From NCBI GenBank assembly GCA_018702715.1, contig JABIYQ010000584.1, positions 1 to 11,062 on the forward strand: 11,062 nt of DNA, in the 5' to 3' direction. Below the pieces are notes generated by a model, which was not told where the DNA came from, made no database searches, and saw only the letters and a program-made list of their open reading frames with translations. Shown here one piece after another: positions 1 through 6,076 of the stretch. Each line of letters opens with the position of its first letter. The stretch's first letter is position 1. The DNA is from Desulfobacula sp. (GTDB lineage Bacteria; Desulfobacterota; Desulfobacteria; Desulfobacterales; Desulfobacteraceae). The position numbers and the translations under genes are program-made.

Positions 1-150
1 ATATGGGGGATCGCCATCATCAAATGAGCCAAAGCTCCATTACTGAATATTGGAGATTGAGTTCCCAGGCTCCCTAAAATTTTTTATATCCTTTTGTTCG
101 TACCCCGGAAAAAATTTTCAGAATGGGATGAATATATTATAAAAATTAAT
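1..150 (+). repeat. Degenerate dispersed repeat, copy A
   Basis: This stretch aligns with 4507-4575, 8738-8830 and 9471-9610. Shared blocks, in order, are ATATGG, about 13-14 bases, CAAATGAGCCAA (CAAATGAATCAA in copies B and C), CTCCATTA, ATTGGAGATTGAG, then TTTTGTTCGTACCCCGGAAA and GAATGGGATGAATATATTAT. The last two blocks match only copies C and D. Copies A and B can both be read as a short peptide starting M-x-Q-x-S-I-T-x-Y-W-R, but every copy is soon interrupted by stops. It may be the relic of a small gene or a mobile element. The family was not recognised. Confidence 0.55.
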
Positions 151-557
151 ACAGGGAAATGGCCGGGCATAATGCCCAGGGCAAATATAATTGAATCAAA
201 AATCCAAATTTAAAAAAAGGTTGTATACCATATACGGGGTTGCCCAAAACTTTTAAAAAACCCAGACTATGAATACTAATGCGCACCGGTCAAATCTTGA
301 ATGCAGCCACTACTGAAAAAAGAAGTCAACGCCTTTTCAATAAAAAGCCTTCCCCCATAATGATAGACATGTGGCTCGCTTTTTTGCTAACTTAAAAGCC
401 TATCCAAAATTAACTTAACCTTGTGTCCAATATTCTGGAGGAGGATCATCGAGGGACTGTTCAAAAACTGTTGTTGGCCATCGCGGTAAGTATGGGTATT
501 TTTCTAAGAGCTTAATGGGTATTAGCCGTGGGCTGGCAACCCTTTATGGAAATTATC
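151..557. other. Intergenic region without a recognisable gene
   Basis: No frame on either strand gives a convincing coding region. The reading frames are short, broken by stops and without a good ribosome binding site. A GGAGGAGGATC stretch near 437 resembles a ribosome binding site but is not followed by a sustained ORF. The segment lies downstream of the peroxiredoxin gene, beyond its probable terminator. Confidence 0.5.
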
Positions 558-592
558 CTGACAGACACCAGCGTCAGTTCGGTGCCTGCCAG
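558..592 (-). terminator. Hairpin downstream of the peroxiredoxin gene
   Basis: On the minus strand, GGCAGGCACC (590-581) pairs with GGTGTCTGTC (569-560) with two G-U pairs. Two more outer pairs make a 12-bp stem around an 11-nt loop. It begins 37 nt after the peroxiredoxin stop codon, where a terminator is expected. It is followed only by ATAATTT and not by a clean U-tract, so it may be a weak terminator or an mRNA 3' stabiliser. Confidence 0.45.
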
Positions 593-628
593 ATCTCACT
601 TAAATTACTTTATACGGTTTACCATATT

Positions 629-1348
629 TTAATCAAACGCCATTTCTGTTTTCCACTCTTTCCAGACATTGCCGACCAGTTCAGGACCGGGTTTAAGCGT
701 CATCTTGCCCGGTTTCCATCCTGATGGTGTTGCTTCTGTGCCTTTTGACTCTCTGACGAGTTGAAATGCCTGGACCTGTCGGAAAGTTTCATTCACATTT
801 CTTCCCACCGGTGGTGTGAGCACCTCATATCCCTGTACGATACCATCAGGATCAATAATAAAGCGCCCTCTGGTCTCAACACCTGCGTCTTCATCGTACA
901 CACCGAAAATCTGCCCAACTTTTCCACCGGCATCAGACAGCATGGGAAACGGCACACCGCCTTCGACCATTTTTGACAATTCTTTATCGTCCCACATTTT
1001 ATGAACAAACATACTGTCAATACTCATAGATATAACTTCCACACCCAATTTTTGAAAATCTTTGTGTTTTTCAGCAACTGCTGAAATCTCAGTCGCTCAG
1101 ACAAAGGTAAAATCACCAGGATAAAAACAGAGTAAAACCCACTTCCCTAAGTAATCAGAAAGCTTCACGTTAATAAAACCACCATTCTGGTACCCTGGCG
1201 ATGTGAAATCCGGTGCTTTTTTCCCAACCTGAATCATATTTTTTATCTCCTTTTGAACGATTTGTTTTTCTTCTGGTGTTTCAGTTACAGGTTCTCCAAC
1301 TGGCCCTCCTGTCGGCCTCGCACATCCAGCCTTAACTTCTTCTGCCAT
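629..1348 (-). CDS. Selenocysteine-containing peroxiredoxin (AhpC/TSA family), UGA read through as Sec84
   Basis: This thiol/selenol peroxidase reduces H2O2 and organic hydroperoxides in the cytoplasm. The frame gives 239 residues if the UGA at 1097-1099 is decoded. Residues 77-84 read PGDFTFV-U, which is the peroxiredoxin PxxxTxxC motif with the UGA exactly at the peroxidatic cysteine. ATE follows, and homology continues in the same frame through the catalytic Arg160 (ETRGRFIID) to the C-terminus. The usual resolving-Cys motif (VCPAxW) is replaced by ATPSGW (Thr207). The only cysteines are Cys9 and Cys74, so this is a 1-Sec type needing an external reductant or Cys9. Two starts are possible. 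ATG1348 follows GGAGGG and adds a 37-residue extension (KAGCARPTGG). ATG1237 (MIQVGKKAPDF) follows a very good AAAAGGAG nine bases upstream and matches the usual family start. It lies 120 nt after hcp, behind a palindrome. The selenocysteine insertion genes are not in the window. Confidence 0.9.
1060..1099 (-). promoter_or_regulatory. Bacterial SECIS element for the Sec84 codon
   Basis: The UGA (1099-1097) is followed by 10 nt and then the perfect hairpin TTTCAGC-AGTT-GCTGAAA (1086-1069): a 7-bp stem with a 4-nt AGUU loop, or 6 bp with a 6-nt loop. In bacterial selenoprotein mRNAs the SelB-binding hairpin sits immediately downstream of the UGA, at about this distance, and has G and U in its apical loop. 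The position and shape fit that rule. The hairpin is also coding (TEISAVAEK). Confidence 0.75.
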
Positions 1349-1430
1349 AAACCCTCCATTATTAAATTTCGATTTAAATAATATAATTCCTATATTTCTA
1401 CTATCCTTATTTAATGGTCACCTTAAGAAT

Positions 1431-1451
1431 TATATTACACTTGGTAATATA
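1431..1451. promoter_or_regulatory. 21-bp palindrome upstream of the peroxiredoxin gene (candidate operator)
   Basis: TATATTAC and GTAATATA form perfect 8-bp arms around a 5-bp centre. The site lies 17 bp after the hcp stop and about 80 bp before the peroxiredoxin start. The AT-rich stem is a poor terminator, so an operator for a dimeric peroxide, iron or redox regulator is more likely. The regulator cannot be named from the sequence. Confidence 0.4.
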
Positions 1452-1468
1452 GTGACTGGACTATTCAT

Positions 1469-3112
1469 TTATTTTCCCTGCATGATGGCTTCTACGTCAG
1501 CATCAGGTTCTGTAATCAATTTTATGTCAAAATTTTCAACCAGTACATTCAAAACAGTTGGAGAAACAAAAGCGGGAAGTGTGGGTCCAAGACGGATACC
1601 CTTTACACCCAAGTGAAGCAGTGCAAGAAGAACGGCAACCGCTTTTTGTTCATACCAACCGATATCAAAAGAGAGGGGCAAATCATTTATATCATCAAGT
1701 TCAAATACTTCTTTAAGCTTAAGAGCAATCACGGCAAGTGAGTAACAATCATTGCACTGACCTGCATCAAGTACCCTTGGAATCCCACCGATATCACCAA
1801 GATCCAGTTTATTATATCTGTATTTTGCACATCCGGCAGTTAGAATGATGACATCTTTTGGCAATTTTTCAGCAACTTCAGTAAAATAATTTCTTCCTTT
1901 TTGACGTCCGTCACAGCCTGCCATGACAACAAATCGCTTGATGGCACCTGATTTCACTGCATCCACCACCTTGTCTGCAAGGGCCAGTACCTGGTTATGT
2001 GCAAACCCACCGACAATTTTACCGGTTTCAATTTCTTTTGGTGCACTGCAGGTTTTCGCAAGTGCAATGATATTGGAAAAATCTTTTGTACCACCATCAG
2101 CCCTGTCCGAAATATGTTTTACACCGGGATAGCCAACCACACCCGTAGTAAAAACCCTGTCTTTGTAGGTATTTTTCTTTTTCATGGGAATGATGCAGTT
2201 TGTGGTCATGAGCACAGGGCCGTTAAAGGATTCAAAATCTTCATTCTGATGCCACCAGGAGTCTCCATAATTGCCTTTAAGATGGGCAAATTTTTTGAAG
2301 GAAGGATAATAATTGGCTGGCAGCATTTCACCATGTGTATAGACATCCACCCCGGTTCCTTCGGTCTGTTTTAACAGTTCTTCCATATCTTTAAGGTCAT
2401 GTCCTGAAATCAGTATTCCAGGATTTGTATCCACACCAATATTCACTTCGGTCAACTCGGGGTGACCATAGGCAGTTGTATTGGCTTCATCAAGGGCTGC
2501 CATGGTGGTCACAGCCATCTCACCAGCCTTAAGCACCATACCGACCATTTCATCAACAGACAGATTCTGGGTAGTGGAGTTTAGCGCTTCAAAAATAAAA
2601 TCAAAAATTTCATCTTTTTTAACCCCTAAAACTGCTGCATGATCTGCATAAGCGGCAATTCCTTTTAATCCAATGACCAAAAGTTCACGAAGGGATCGAA
2701 CATCCTCATTTTCTGTGGCAAGAACACCTACTGTTTCAGCCTTGGCTTGGAACGAAGCAGCATCATTAGAATACCAGGTGGCACTTTCATGAAGATTTGT
2801 TCCCACTTTGTCTTTTACTTTTCCATAAAGTTCTTTTTTAACTTTCTGGGCCTGCAAAATCCATTCGTTCAAACTTTCTTCATCAAAGTTTGCATTTGTT
2901 ATGGTGGTAAAAAGAGCCTGCGCAGCAAACAATCCTGCTTCTTTAGGTGTTGCTGCCCCCTTAGCTTTGGCTGCGCTGGCGATAACACCAATCCCTTTCA
3001 GGTTATAAATTAACAAATCTTGAAGATTGGCTGTGTCATTCTCTTTTCCGCACACGCCTTTAATGGTACATCCTTCATTTTTCGCTGTTTCCTGACATTG
3101 AAAACAAAACAT
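1469..3112 (-). CDS. hcp: Hybrid-cluster protein, class I (hydroxylamine reductase / NO reductase / S-nitrosylase family)
   Basis: Hcp is a cytoplasmic Fe-S protein implicated in nitrosative-stress defence. It reduces hydroxylamine in vitro, and NO reduction has been shown for E. coli Hcp. The 547 residues are close to the roughly 553 of the Desulfovibrio protein. The N-terminal cluster motif is Cys3, Cys6, Cys15, Cys21 (C-x2-C-x8-C-x5-C), the class I spacing of strict anaerobes. All hybrid-cluster ligands appear at a constant offset of six from D. vulgaris numbering: His238, Glu262, Cys306, Cys400 (the persulfide position), Cys428, Cys453, Glu488, with Lys490. Nothing is missing, so the protein should be functional. 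ATG3112 is preceded by AAGGAG with 7-nt spacing. It follows the receiver-domain gene on the same strand after 101 nt and probably shares the sigma-54 promoter further upstream. No hcr partner reductase gene is present in the window. Confidence 0.97.
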   Translation of the reverse strand: MFCFQCQETAKNEGCTIKGVCGKENDTANLQDLLIYNLKGIGVIASAAKAKGAATPKEAGLFAAQALFTTITNANFDEESLNEWILQAQKVKKELYGKVKDKVGTNLHESATWYSNDAASFQAKAETVGVLATENEDVRSLRELLVIGLKGIAAYADHAAVLGVKKDEIFDFIFEALNSTTQNLSVDEMVGMVLKAGEMAVTTMAALDEANTTAYGHPELTEVNIGVDTNPGILISGHDLKDMEELLKQTEGTGVDVYTHGEMLPANYYPSFKKFAHLKGNYGDSWWHQNEDFESFNGPVLMTTNCIIPMKKKNTYKDRVFTTGVVGYPGVKHISDRADGGTKDFSNIIALAKTCSAPKEIETGKIVGGFAHNQVLALADKVVDAVKSGAIKRFVVMAGCDGRQKGRNYFTEVAEKLPKDVIILTAGCAKYRYNKLDLGDIGGIPRVLDAGQCNDCYSLAVIALKLKEVFELDDINDLPLSFDIGWYEQKAVAVLLALLHLGVKGIRLGPTLPAFVSPTVLNVLVENFDIKLITEPDADVEAIMQGK

Positions 3113-3133
3113 TTAATATCTCCTTCATATTTA

Positions 3134-3150
3134 TAGTTGTCAAACAATTA
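3134..3150. promoter_or_regulatory. Short imperfect palindrome just upstream of hcp
   Basis: TAGTTGT-CAA-ACAATTA is an inverted repeat with one mismatch, centred about 30 bp before the hcp start and inside the gap after the receiver gene. The TTGT...ACAA symmetry resembles sites of CRP/FNR-type regulators, of which HcpR is the known hcp regulator in many anaerobes. The match is too short to assign. Confidence 0.25.
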
Positions 3151-3213
3151 ATCTTTACATTCTGGTGTGAGCTTCCCGCTGGCGACACTGATAATCATCT
3201 ATGTTGTTCTCCT

Positions 3214-3600
3214 TTAAGTACTATGCCTTGCCTGTGGGATGAAAGTTTTTTTCATGTGCTCAATCAATTTTTGAGCCTCCTTTCTGCCAGGCACGACTGG
3301 AAATTGCATTAATACGCCAAGCCCCTCGTATACTTCATGAAATTTTTCTATTTTGCGTGGGCTTGCGATAACACAATTTATCATTGGATTTGTCATAATA
3401 ACTTGTTCAATGAATGTTCTACCTTCCATGTCTGGCAGGTTTTCATCAACAACTATAAGATCATTGGGTTCTTCCATAAGCATGTACAAGGCTTCGACTC
3501 CGGTATCACTCCAATCCGTTTTAATTCCATTTTCAACCAATACGCTTTCAATACCTTTAAAAATATCTTTTTCCCTGCTTATGATAAGTGCATTAAGCAT
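3214..3600 (-). CDS. Atypical single-domain response-regulator receiver protein
   Basis: The 128-residue protein has the CheY-like pattern. Beta-1 is NALIIS, followed by a helix, then DLIVVDENLPDMEG with the phospho-acceptor Asp at residue 52, and CVIAS with Ser80 at the Thr/Ser switch position. The acidic pair that binds Mg2+ (DD in normal receivers) is Ser8-Arg9 here, and the conserved Lys of the KPF motif is absent (QFPVVPG, about residues 99-105). Phosphorylation by the usual mechanism is therefore doubtful. It may be a protein-interaction or ligand-responsive pseudo-receiver. There is no output domain. GGAG lies 11 nt before the ATG. It sits between the DUF5320 gene (35 nt upstream) and hcp (101 nt downstream), all on one strand, which suggests a role tied to Hcp. 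No kinase is adjacent. Confidence 0.8.
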   Translation of the reverse strand: MLNALIISREKDIFKGIESVLVENGIKTDWSDTGVEALYMLMEEPNDLIVVDENLPDMEGRTFIEQVIMTNPMINCVIASPRKIEKFHEVYEGLGVLMQFPVVPGRKEAQKLIEHMKKTFIPQARHST

Positions 3601-3635
3601 TTAAATGATGACTCCGTTTAATTTATTTTTGGTGA

Positions 3636-3833
3636 CTATCTATTCCATGGACCCTTTCTAAATCTCTGGCCCTGGCCTCGGTTATGTCTGCAAAGATTAT
3701 TTTCGCGGTTTTGAGCCTGATTTCTTTTTTGTCGCCTGTCCTGAACACGGTTTTGACCGATGTTACAGTCACCCATGCCCCATCCTGATCCTTGACCCTT
3801 ACCCTGTGGGCCGGTTGTGTCTCTTCCTGGCAT
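3636..3833 (-). CDS. DUF5320-like small Gly/Arg/Gln-rich protein
   Basis: The 65-residue protein opens MPGRDTTGPQGKGQGSGWG and then has MGDC. This matches the typical DUF5320 start (MPxGDRTGPxGxGPxTGRGxGYC), a small protein often found beside Fe-S, NifX/NifB-like or hydrogenase-related genes in anaerobes. The rest is a low-complexity, strongly basic stretch of Arg, Gln and Asn with a second Cys48. The function of the family is not established. A run of eight G residues (3847-3840 on this strand) acts as the likely Shine-Dalgarno region, 6 nt before ATG3833. It is the first gene after the sigma-54 promoter, about 64 nt from the predicted transcript start, and is followed closely by the receiver gene and hcp. 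Confidence 0.75.
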   Translation of the reverse strand: MPGRDTTGPQGKGQGSGWGMGDCNIGQNRVQDRRQKRNQAQNRENNLCRHNRGQGQRFRKGPWNR

Positions 3834-3907
3834 ATGATTCCCCCCCCTTTGTTGGTGTTTGGTTTATTTCAAAGGTTATGAGTCTTCAATTCTTGACAAA
3901 TTAATGT

Positions 3908-3923
3908 TGCAAGCGACATGCCA
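3908..3923 (-). promoter_or_regulatory. Sigma-54 (RpoN) promoter of the DUF5320-receiver-hcp operon
   Basis: The minus strand reads TGGCATGTCGCTTGCA. The sigma-54 consensus is TGGCACG-N4-TTGCA/T, so only one base of the core differs. The invariant GG (3922-3921) and GC (3910-3909) are exactly 10 bp apart. Transcription would start near 3897, giving a leader of about 64 nt. Expression would therefore need an NtrC-type activator, which is not encoded in this window. Confidence 0.8.
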
Positions 3924-3939
3924 TAAGCACCTACTTATG
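3922..3939. promoter_or_regulatory. Inverted repeat overlapping the -24 element (candidate repressor site)
   Basis: CATAAG-N6-CTTATG is a perfect 18-bp dyad whose left arm covers the GG of the sigma-54 promoter. A protein bound here would block RpoN polymerase. The regulator is unknown. Confidence 0.4.
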
Positions 3940-3970
3940 CTGAAATTAAAAAAAATAACTTTAATTTCAG
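3940..3970. promoter_or_regulatory. 11-bp-arm inverted repeat upstream of the sigma-54 promoter
   Basis: CTGAAATTAAA and TTTAATTTCAG are perfect 11-bp arms around 9 bp, located roughly 45-75 bp upstream of the predicted start. The AT-rich stem lacks a U-tract, so it is unlikely to be a terminator. It is a candidate binding site for the activator or a DNA-bending protein. Confidence 0.4.
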
Positions 3971-4119
3971 TTAGTTATAGTTGGTGAGAGCAAGGGTAAC
4001 AAATAGTTGTTTTGAAAAAGGTTGCAGGAATGCTACTATACGAAAGGCAATATAAGAACCTTTCCAATATTAGTGATAATGAGGATCTTAAAATGCTGAA
4101 TTTTTATTGATCAGAAAAA

Positions 4120-4302
4120 ATGGATGTCCAATTGATAAAAGAAATAGTAAAGAGTGCAATCCATCGTTACCACGGTATCTTAAAAAATTGTTTATCCTAT
4201 CCAAAAAATGTTACGAATACAAATGGTATGGTATCTGTGAAAATTCCTCAAAAGAAGATTTCATCAAAAAGCCATACGTTGCAAAAAACTTATAATGCTT
4301 AA
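4120..4302 (+). CDS. Doubtful small ORF, unknown
   Basis: This is a 60-codon plus-strand ORF with a poor ribosome binding site (AGAAAAA before the ATG). The middle, LKNCLSYPKNVTNTNG followed by MVSVKI, faintly recalls the C-terminal domain of TonB/AgmX-like proteins (a Cys-Tyr-rich turn followed by GxVxVxI). The glycines and hydrophobic spacing fit only loosely, and the overlapping frame is equally open. It may be a relic or non-coding. There is no neighbouring gene on the same strand. Confidence 0.2.
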   Translation: MDVQLIKEIVKSAIHRYHGILKNCLSYPKNVTNTNGMVSVKIPQKKISSKSHTLQKTYNA

Positions 4303-4506
4303 GATCAATCTTCTACCGAGTATATATGGTATCATGTGTGACGAGCAAAACTTTCAATCGAGCGATAATTTCCAAAAGAAGACTGGGTGCTCAGCACCAA
4401 GACGATGGTGCACACTATAACGTAAAGGGCTCTCTTTTTTAAGATTTCTCCACAATACCACATATAGTATAGACAAAACTTTCTGCCTTTGATGTGACAT
4501 TCAAAT
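4303..4506. other. Non-coding stretch with a small hairpin
   Basis: No convincing gene was found. A 39-codon frame from ATG4326 has no ribosome binding site and no recognised motif. GGTGC-TCA-GCACC (4386-4398) is a tight 5-bp hairpin, and TTTTTTAAG follows about 35 bases later. Confidence 0.3.
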
Positions 4507-4575
4507 ATATGGAAACCCGCATGACCAAATGAATCAAGACTCCATTACGTTTTATTGGAGATTCACTTTCCAGTA
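4507..4575 (+). repeat. Degenerate dispersed repeat, copy B
   Basis: ATATATGG, then 13 bases, then CAAATGAATCAA, CTCCATTA and TTATTGGAGATTCAC match copy A at 1-65 with the same spacing (13 here, 14 there). The downstream half seen in copies A, C and D is absent here. Confidence 0.55.
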
Positions 4576-4652
4576 ACACTTTTTCATATATTAAAATGTT
4601 TAAAAAATATGTTTGTTTTGATTCTTTATCGATGATATTATTCTTAATAAGA

Positions 4653-4681
4653 AAAGGACCCGTGGATGAGACGGGTCCTTT
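4653..4681 (-). terminator. Rho-independent terminator (bidirectional, stronger on minus strand)
   Basis: AAAGGACCCGT and ACGGGTCCTTT pair perfectly over 11 bp around a 7-nt loop. On the minus strand the stem is followed by TCTTATTAAG and has U-rich bases at its 3' side. On the plus strand there is only a short T stretch. It would end minus-strand transcription entering from the IS remnant. Confidence 0.7.
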
Positions 4682-4689
4682 AAGGAATT

Positions 4690-4726
4690 AAACTGTAATA
4701 AAAGCGGAGGTGCCCAATTACAGTTT
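4690..4726. repeat. Hairpin with GGAGGTGCCC loop, copy 1
   Basis: AAACTGTAAT (4690-4699) and ATTACAGTTT (4717-4726) form a perfect 10-bp stem around a 17-nt loop containing GGAGGTGCCC (4706-4715 region). The same decamer, followed by a similar AATT..AGTTT tail, is in the loop of the hairpin at 5344-5405. Confidence 0.5.
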
Positions 4727-4758
4727 GAAATAAAATATTATAAAAAATCGCCCGTGTA

Positions 4759-4781
4759 AATAGGTAAAAACCCCTATTTTT
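4759..4781. promoter_or_regulatory. 23-bp intergenic motif, copy 1 (candidate regulator site)
   Basis: AATAGGTAAAAACCCCTATT plus three more T residues is identical to 9284-9306, while the flanks are unrelated. AATAGG and CCTATT are 6-bp inverted arms with 8 bp between, as expected for a dimeric DNA-binding protein. A TATAAT box is at 4852-4857 on the plus strand. Confidence 0.5.
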
Positions 4782-4888
4782 ATCTAAAATTTGCATTTAA
4801 ATGCTGATATTTTGATAAAAAATATGAAATTTTAACTCAAAACTAATTTTGTATAATTGTTGGTTTCCTTTTTGAAAACTTTTCAGAG

Positions 4889-5264
4889 TGATCCTCCCCC
4901 CAAAAAACTGGAGAGCAAGTTAAGCTACTTTTCTCTGGTTATACCATTCCTGCTCACAGTGAGCAGGTGTTTTCCAAGCATTGGATGAATGTTTCCTTCT
5001 TTGGTTATAATAAACTTCAATATATTTAAAGATAATTCTCTCAGCTTCTTCAAAATTATTAAAACGAATATAGTAGATCAACTGGGTTTTTAATGTATGA
5101 AAAAATGATTCTGCAACGGCGTTATCCCAACAATTGCCCTTACGGCTCATGCTTTGAATAAACCCATGTGTTTTGAGTACTTTTCTAAAATCCTGACTGA
5201 CATATTGTACGCCACGATCGCTATGGATCATTAACCCTTTCCTGGCTAACGGCGTATGATGGCT
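4889..5264 (-). mobile_element. IS3-family insertion sequence remnant (3' part)
   Basis: The left edge, TGATCCTCCCCCCAAAAAAC (from 4889), begins with TGA and has the C-rich then A-rich pattern of an IS3-family terminal inverted repeat. It is followed 31 nt later by the transposase stop codon. Homology to transposase runs rightwards to about 5264. No opposite terminal repeat and no orfA are present, so the element lost its 5' half by deletion or recombination and cannot move by itself. Confidence 0.75.
4920..5264 (-). pseudogene. Truncated IS3-family transposase orfB (DDE/rve integrase core, C-terminal part)
   Basis: The frame encodes the C-terminal ~114 residues of an IS3-type integrase-core transposase. 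HTPLARKGLMIHSDRGVQYV carries the second catalytic Asp (HSDRG). SRKGNCWDNAVAESFFHTLK follows, carrying the catalytic Glu, and then the FxxxEAERIIFKYIEVYYNQRRKHSSNAWKTP-type ending (shown here in outline) with its typical YNQRRKHS. The first catalytic Asp and the whole N-terminal region are missing. The open frame upstream of 5264 loses similarity and meets TGA at 5324-5322. The ATG at 5231 is internal and not a real start. There is no sign of a separate function. Confidence 0.9.
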
Positions 5265-5343
5265 TTTTTTAACGCCCGGATATTCAAAATTTTTGAGACT
5301 GTTAAGGCCGACTCCGAAAAATCAGTTAAAAATAGTAGAAAAA

Positions 5344-5405
5344 ATGGGATGGTATCGTTTGGAGGTGCCCTAATTTAGTTTTAGAGTCGACGATACCGAT
5401 CCCAT
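5344..5405 (-). terminator. Rho-independent terminator of the small secreted-protein gene, with GGAGGTGCCC in its loop
   Basis: On the minus strand ATGGGATCGGTATCGT (5405-5390) pairs with ACGATACCATCCCAT (5358-5344) with one bulged G. It is followed at once by TTTTTTCTAC, a good U-tract. It starts 14 nt after the stop of the gene at 5420-5773. The 31-nt loop is unusually long and contains GGAGGTGCCC (5361-5370 on the plus strand), shared with the hairpin at 4690-4726. Confidence 0.75.
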
Positions 5406-5419
5406 CAAAAAGTGAAAAA

Positions 5420-5773
5420 TTAATTTAAGGAAACAAAAATTTTCTTTGCTTTCCATCCTTTGGGATGATCCATTTCATTAGGAATTAATTTGTGATCTGA
5501 CGTACCAACGGCAGCTCTTTCATAAAGGATATAGCTCTTATCAGGGATAGGATATATATTTGAACTATTTATCAGCAATAGCAGATTTGAAGGAACATTT
5601 TTCAGAAACTCTCCTTTTTTAGAGAATTCTGCGTATGTGGTACTATCTAATTTTACATATTTATGGCCGGTTGCCATATCAAAATATGCATTGTAGTTGA
5701 CTTTCTCCCCGGAAAAACAATGTGTCGAGCAAAATACCAAAAAAAAACAGATAGTGAATAAAAAAATTTTCAT
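5420..5773 (-). CDS. Small secreted protein of unknown function
   Basis: The protein has 117 residues. Residues 1-18 (MKIFLFTICFFLVFCSTH) form a short, very hydrophobic Sec signal peptide, and the rest is soluble and probably periplasmic or outer-surface. FLVFC is a poor lipobox because of Phe before Cys, so lipoprotein processing is possible but unlikely. The mature part starts near GEKVNYNAYFD and contains TGHKYVKLDSTTYAEF and a conserved-looking HPKGWKAKKIFVSLN end. No family was recognised. ATG5773 was chosen because GGAGGT lies 4 nt before it. The in-frame ATG at 5785 overlaps that ribosome binding site and would add only MEVK. It is a single-gene unit with its own terminator at 5344-5405, and the nearest upstream minus-strand gene ends 304 bp away. 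Confidence 0.75.
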   Translation of the reverse strand: MKIFLFTICFFLVFCSTHCFSGEKVNYNAYFDMATGHKYVKLDSTTYAEFSKKGEFLKNVPSNLLLLINSSNIYPIPDKSYILYERAAVGTSDHKLIPNEMDHPKGWKAKKIFVSLN

Positions 5774-6076
5774 TTTTACCTCCATTGTTATCTTTGTTTA
5801 TGTTTCAAGCGCCTACAAAATTCTTGATTTAGATTATATGATATTTAATAAAAATATCCATCAGGAAACTGCCATTTTAATGGGTAAATTAATCTCGAAT
5901 CTCTGTAGAAAAAATCTTGAATTCGGTTTCTTTATGGTGTGAAAGATAGAAATTTTTATAATATTTAATCGTGAAAATAAAAGTTTTAAGAAAGTAAGAG
6001 ATGTGAACGGAATAGACAGACAATTCCTTTTATCTTTTAATAAATGATGTGCTCGAAAAATTGTATTCTTTTTTTA
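5774..6076. other. AT-rich intergenic region
   Basis: Nothing beyond the presumed promoter of the secreted-protein gene is visible. A plus-strand frame of 81 codons across 5697-5942 overlaps the start of that gene, has no ribosome binding site, and reads as chance translation. No terminator hairpin was found just after the response-regulator stop. Confidence 0.4.

Noticed and set aside
515..724. 69-codon plus-strand ORF
   Set aside because: It overlaps the C-terminus of the peroxiredoxin gene in antisense and covers the hairpin at 558-592. No protein features were seen.
1097..1099. Stop codon splitting the peroxiredoxin into two genes or a pseudogene
   Set aside because: The stop is TGA, falls exactly on the peroxidatic Cys, the frame is unchanged after it, and a SECIS-like hairpin follows. 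Selenocysteine explains all of this.
1997..2374. 125-codon plus-strand ORF
   Set aside because: It is antisense to hcp, which is complete with all ligands. The composition looks like a shadow frame.
5697..5942. 81-codon plus-strand ORF
   Set aside because: It overlaps the signal-peptide region of the secreted-protein gene in antisense, and its hydrophobic look comes from that. No ribosome binding site was found.
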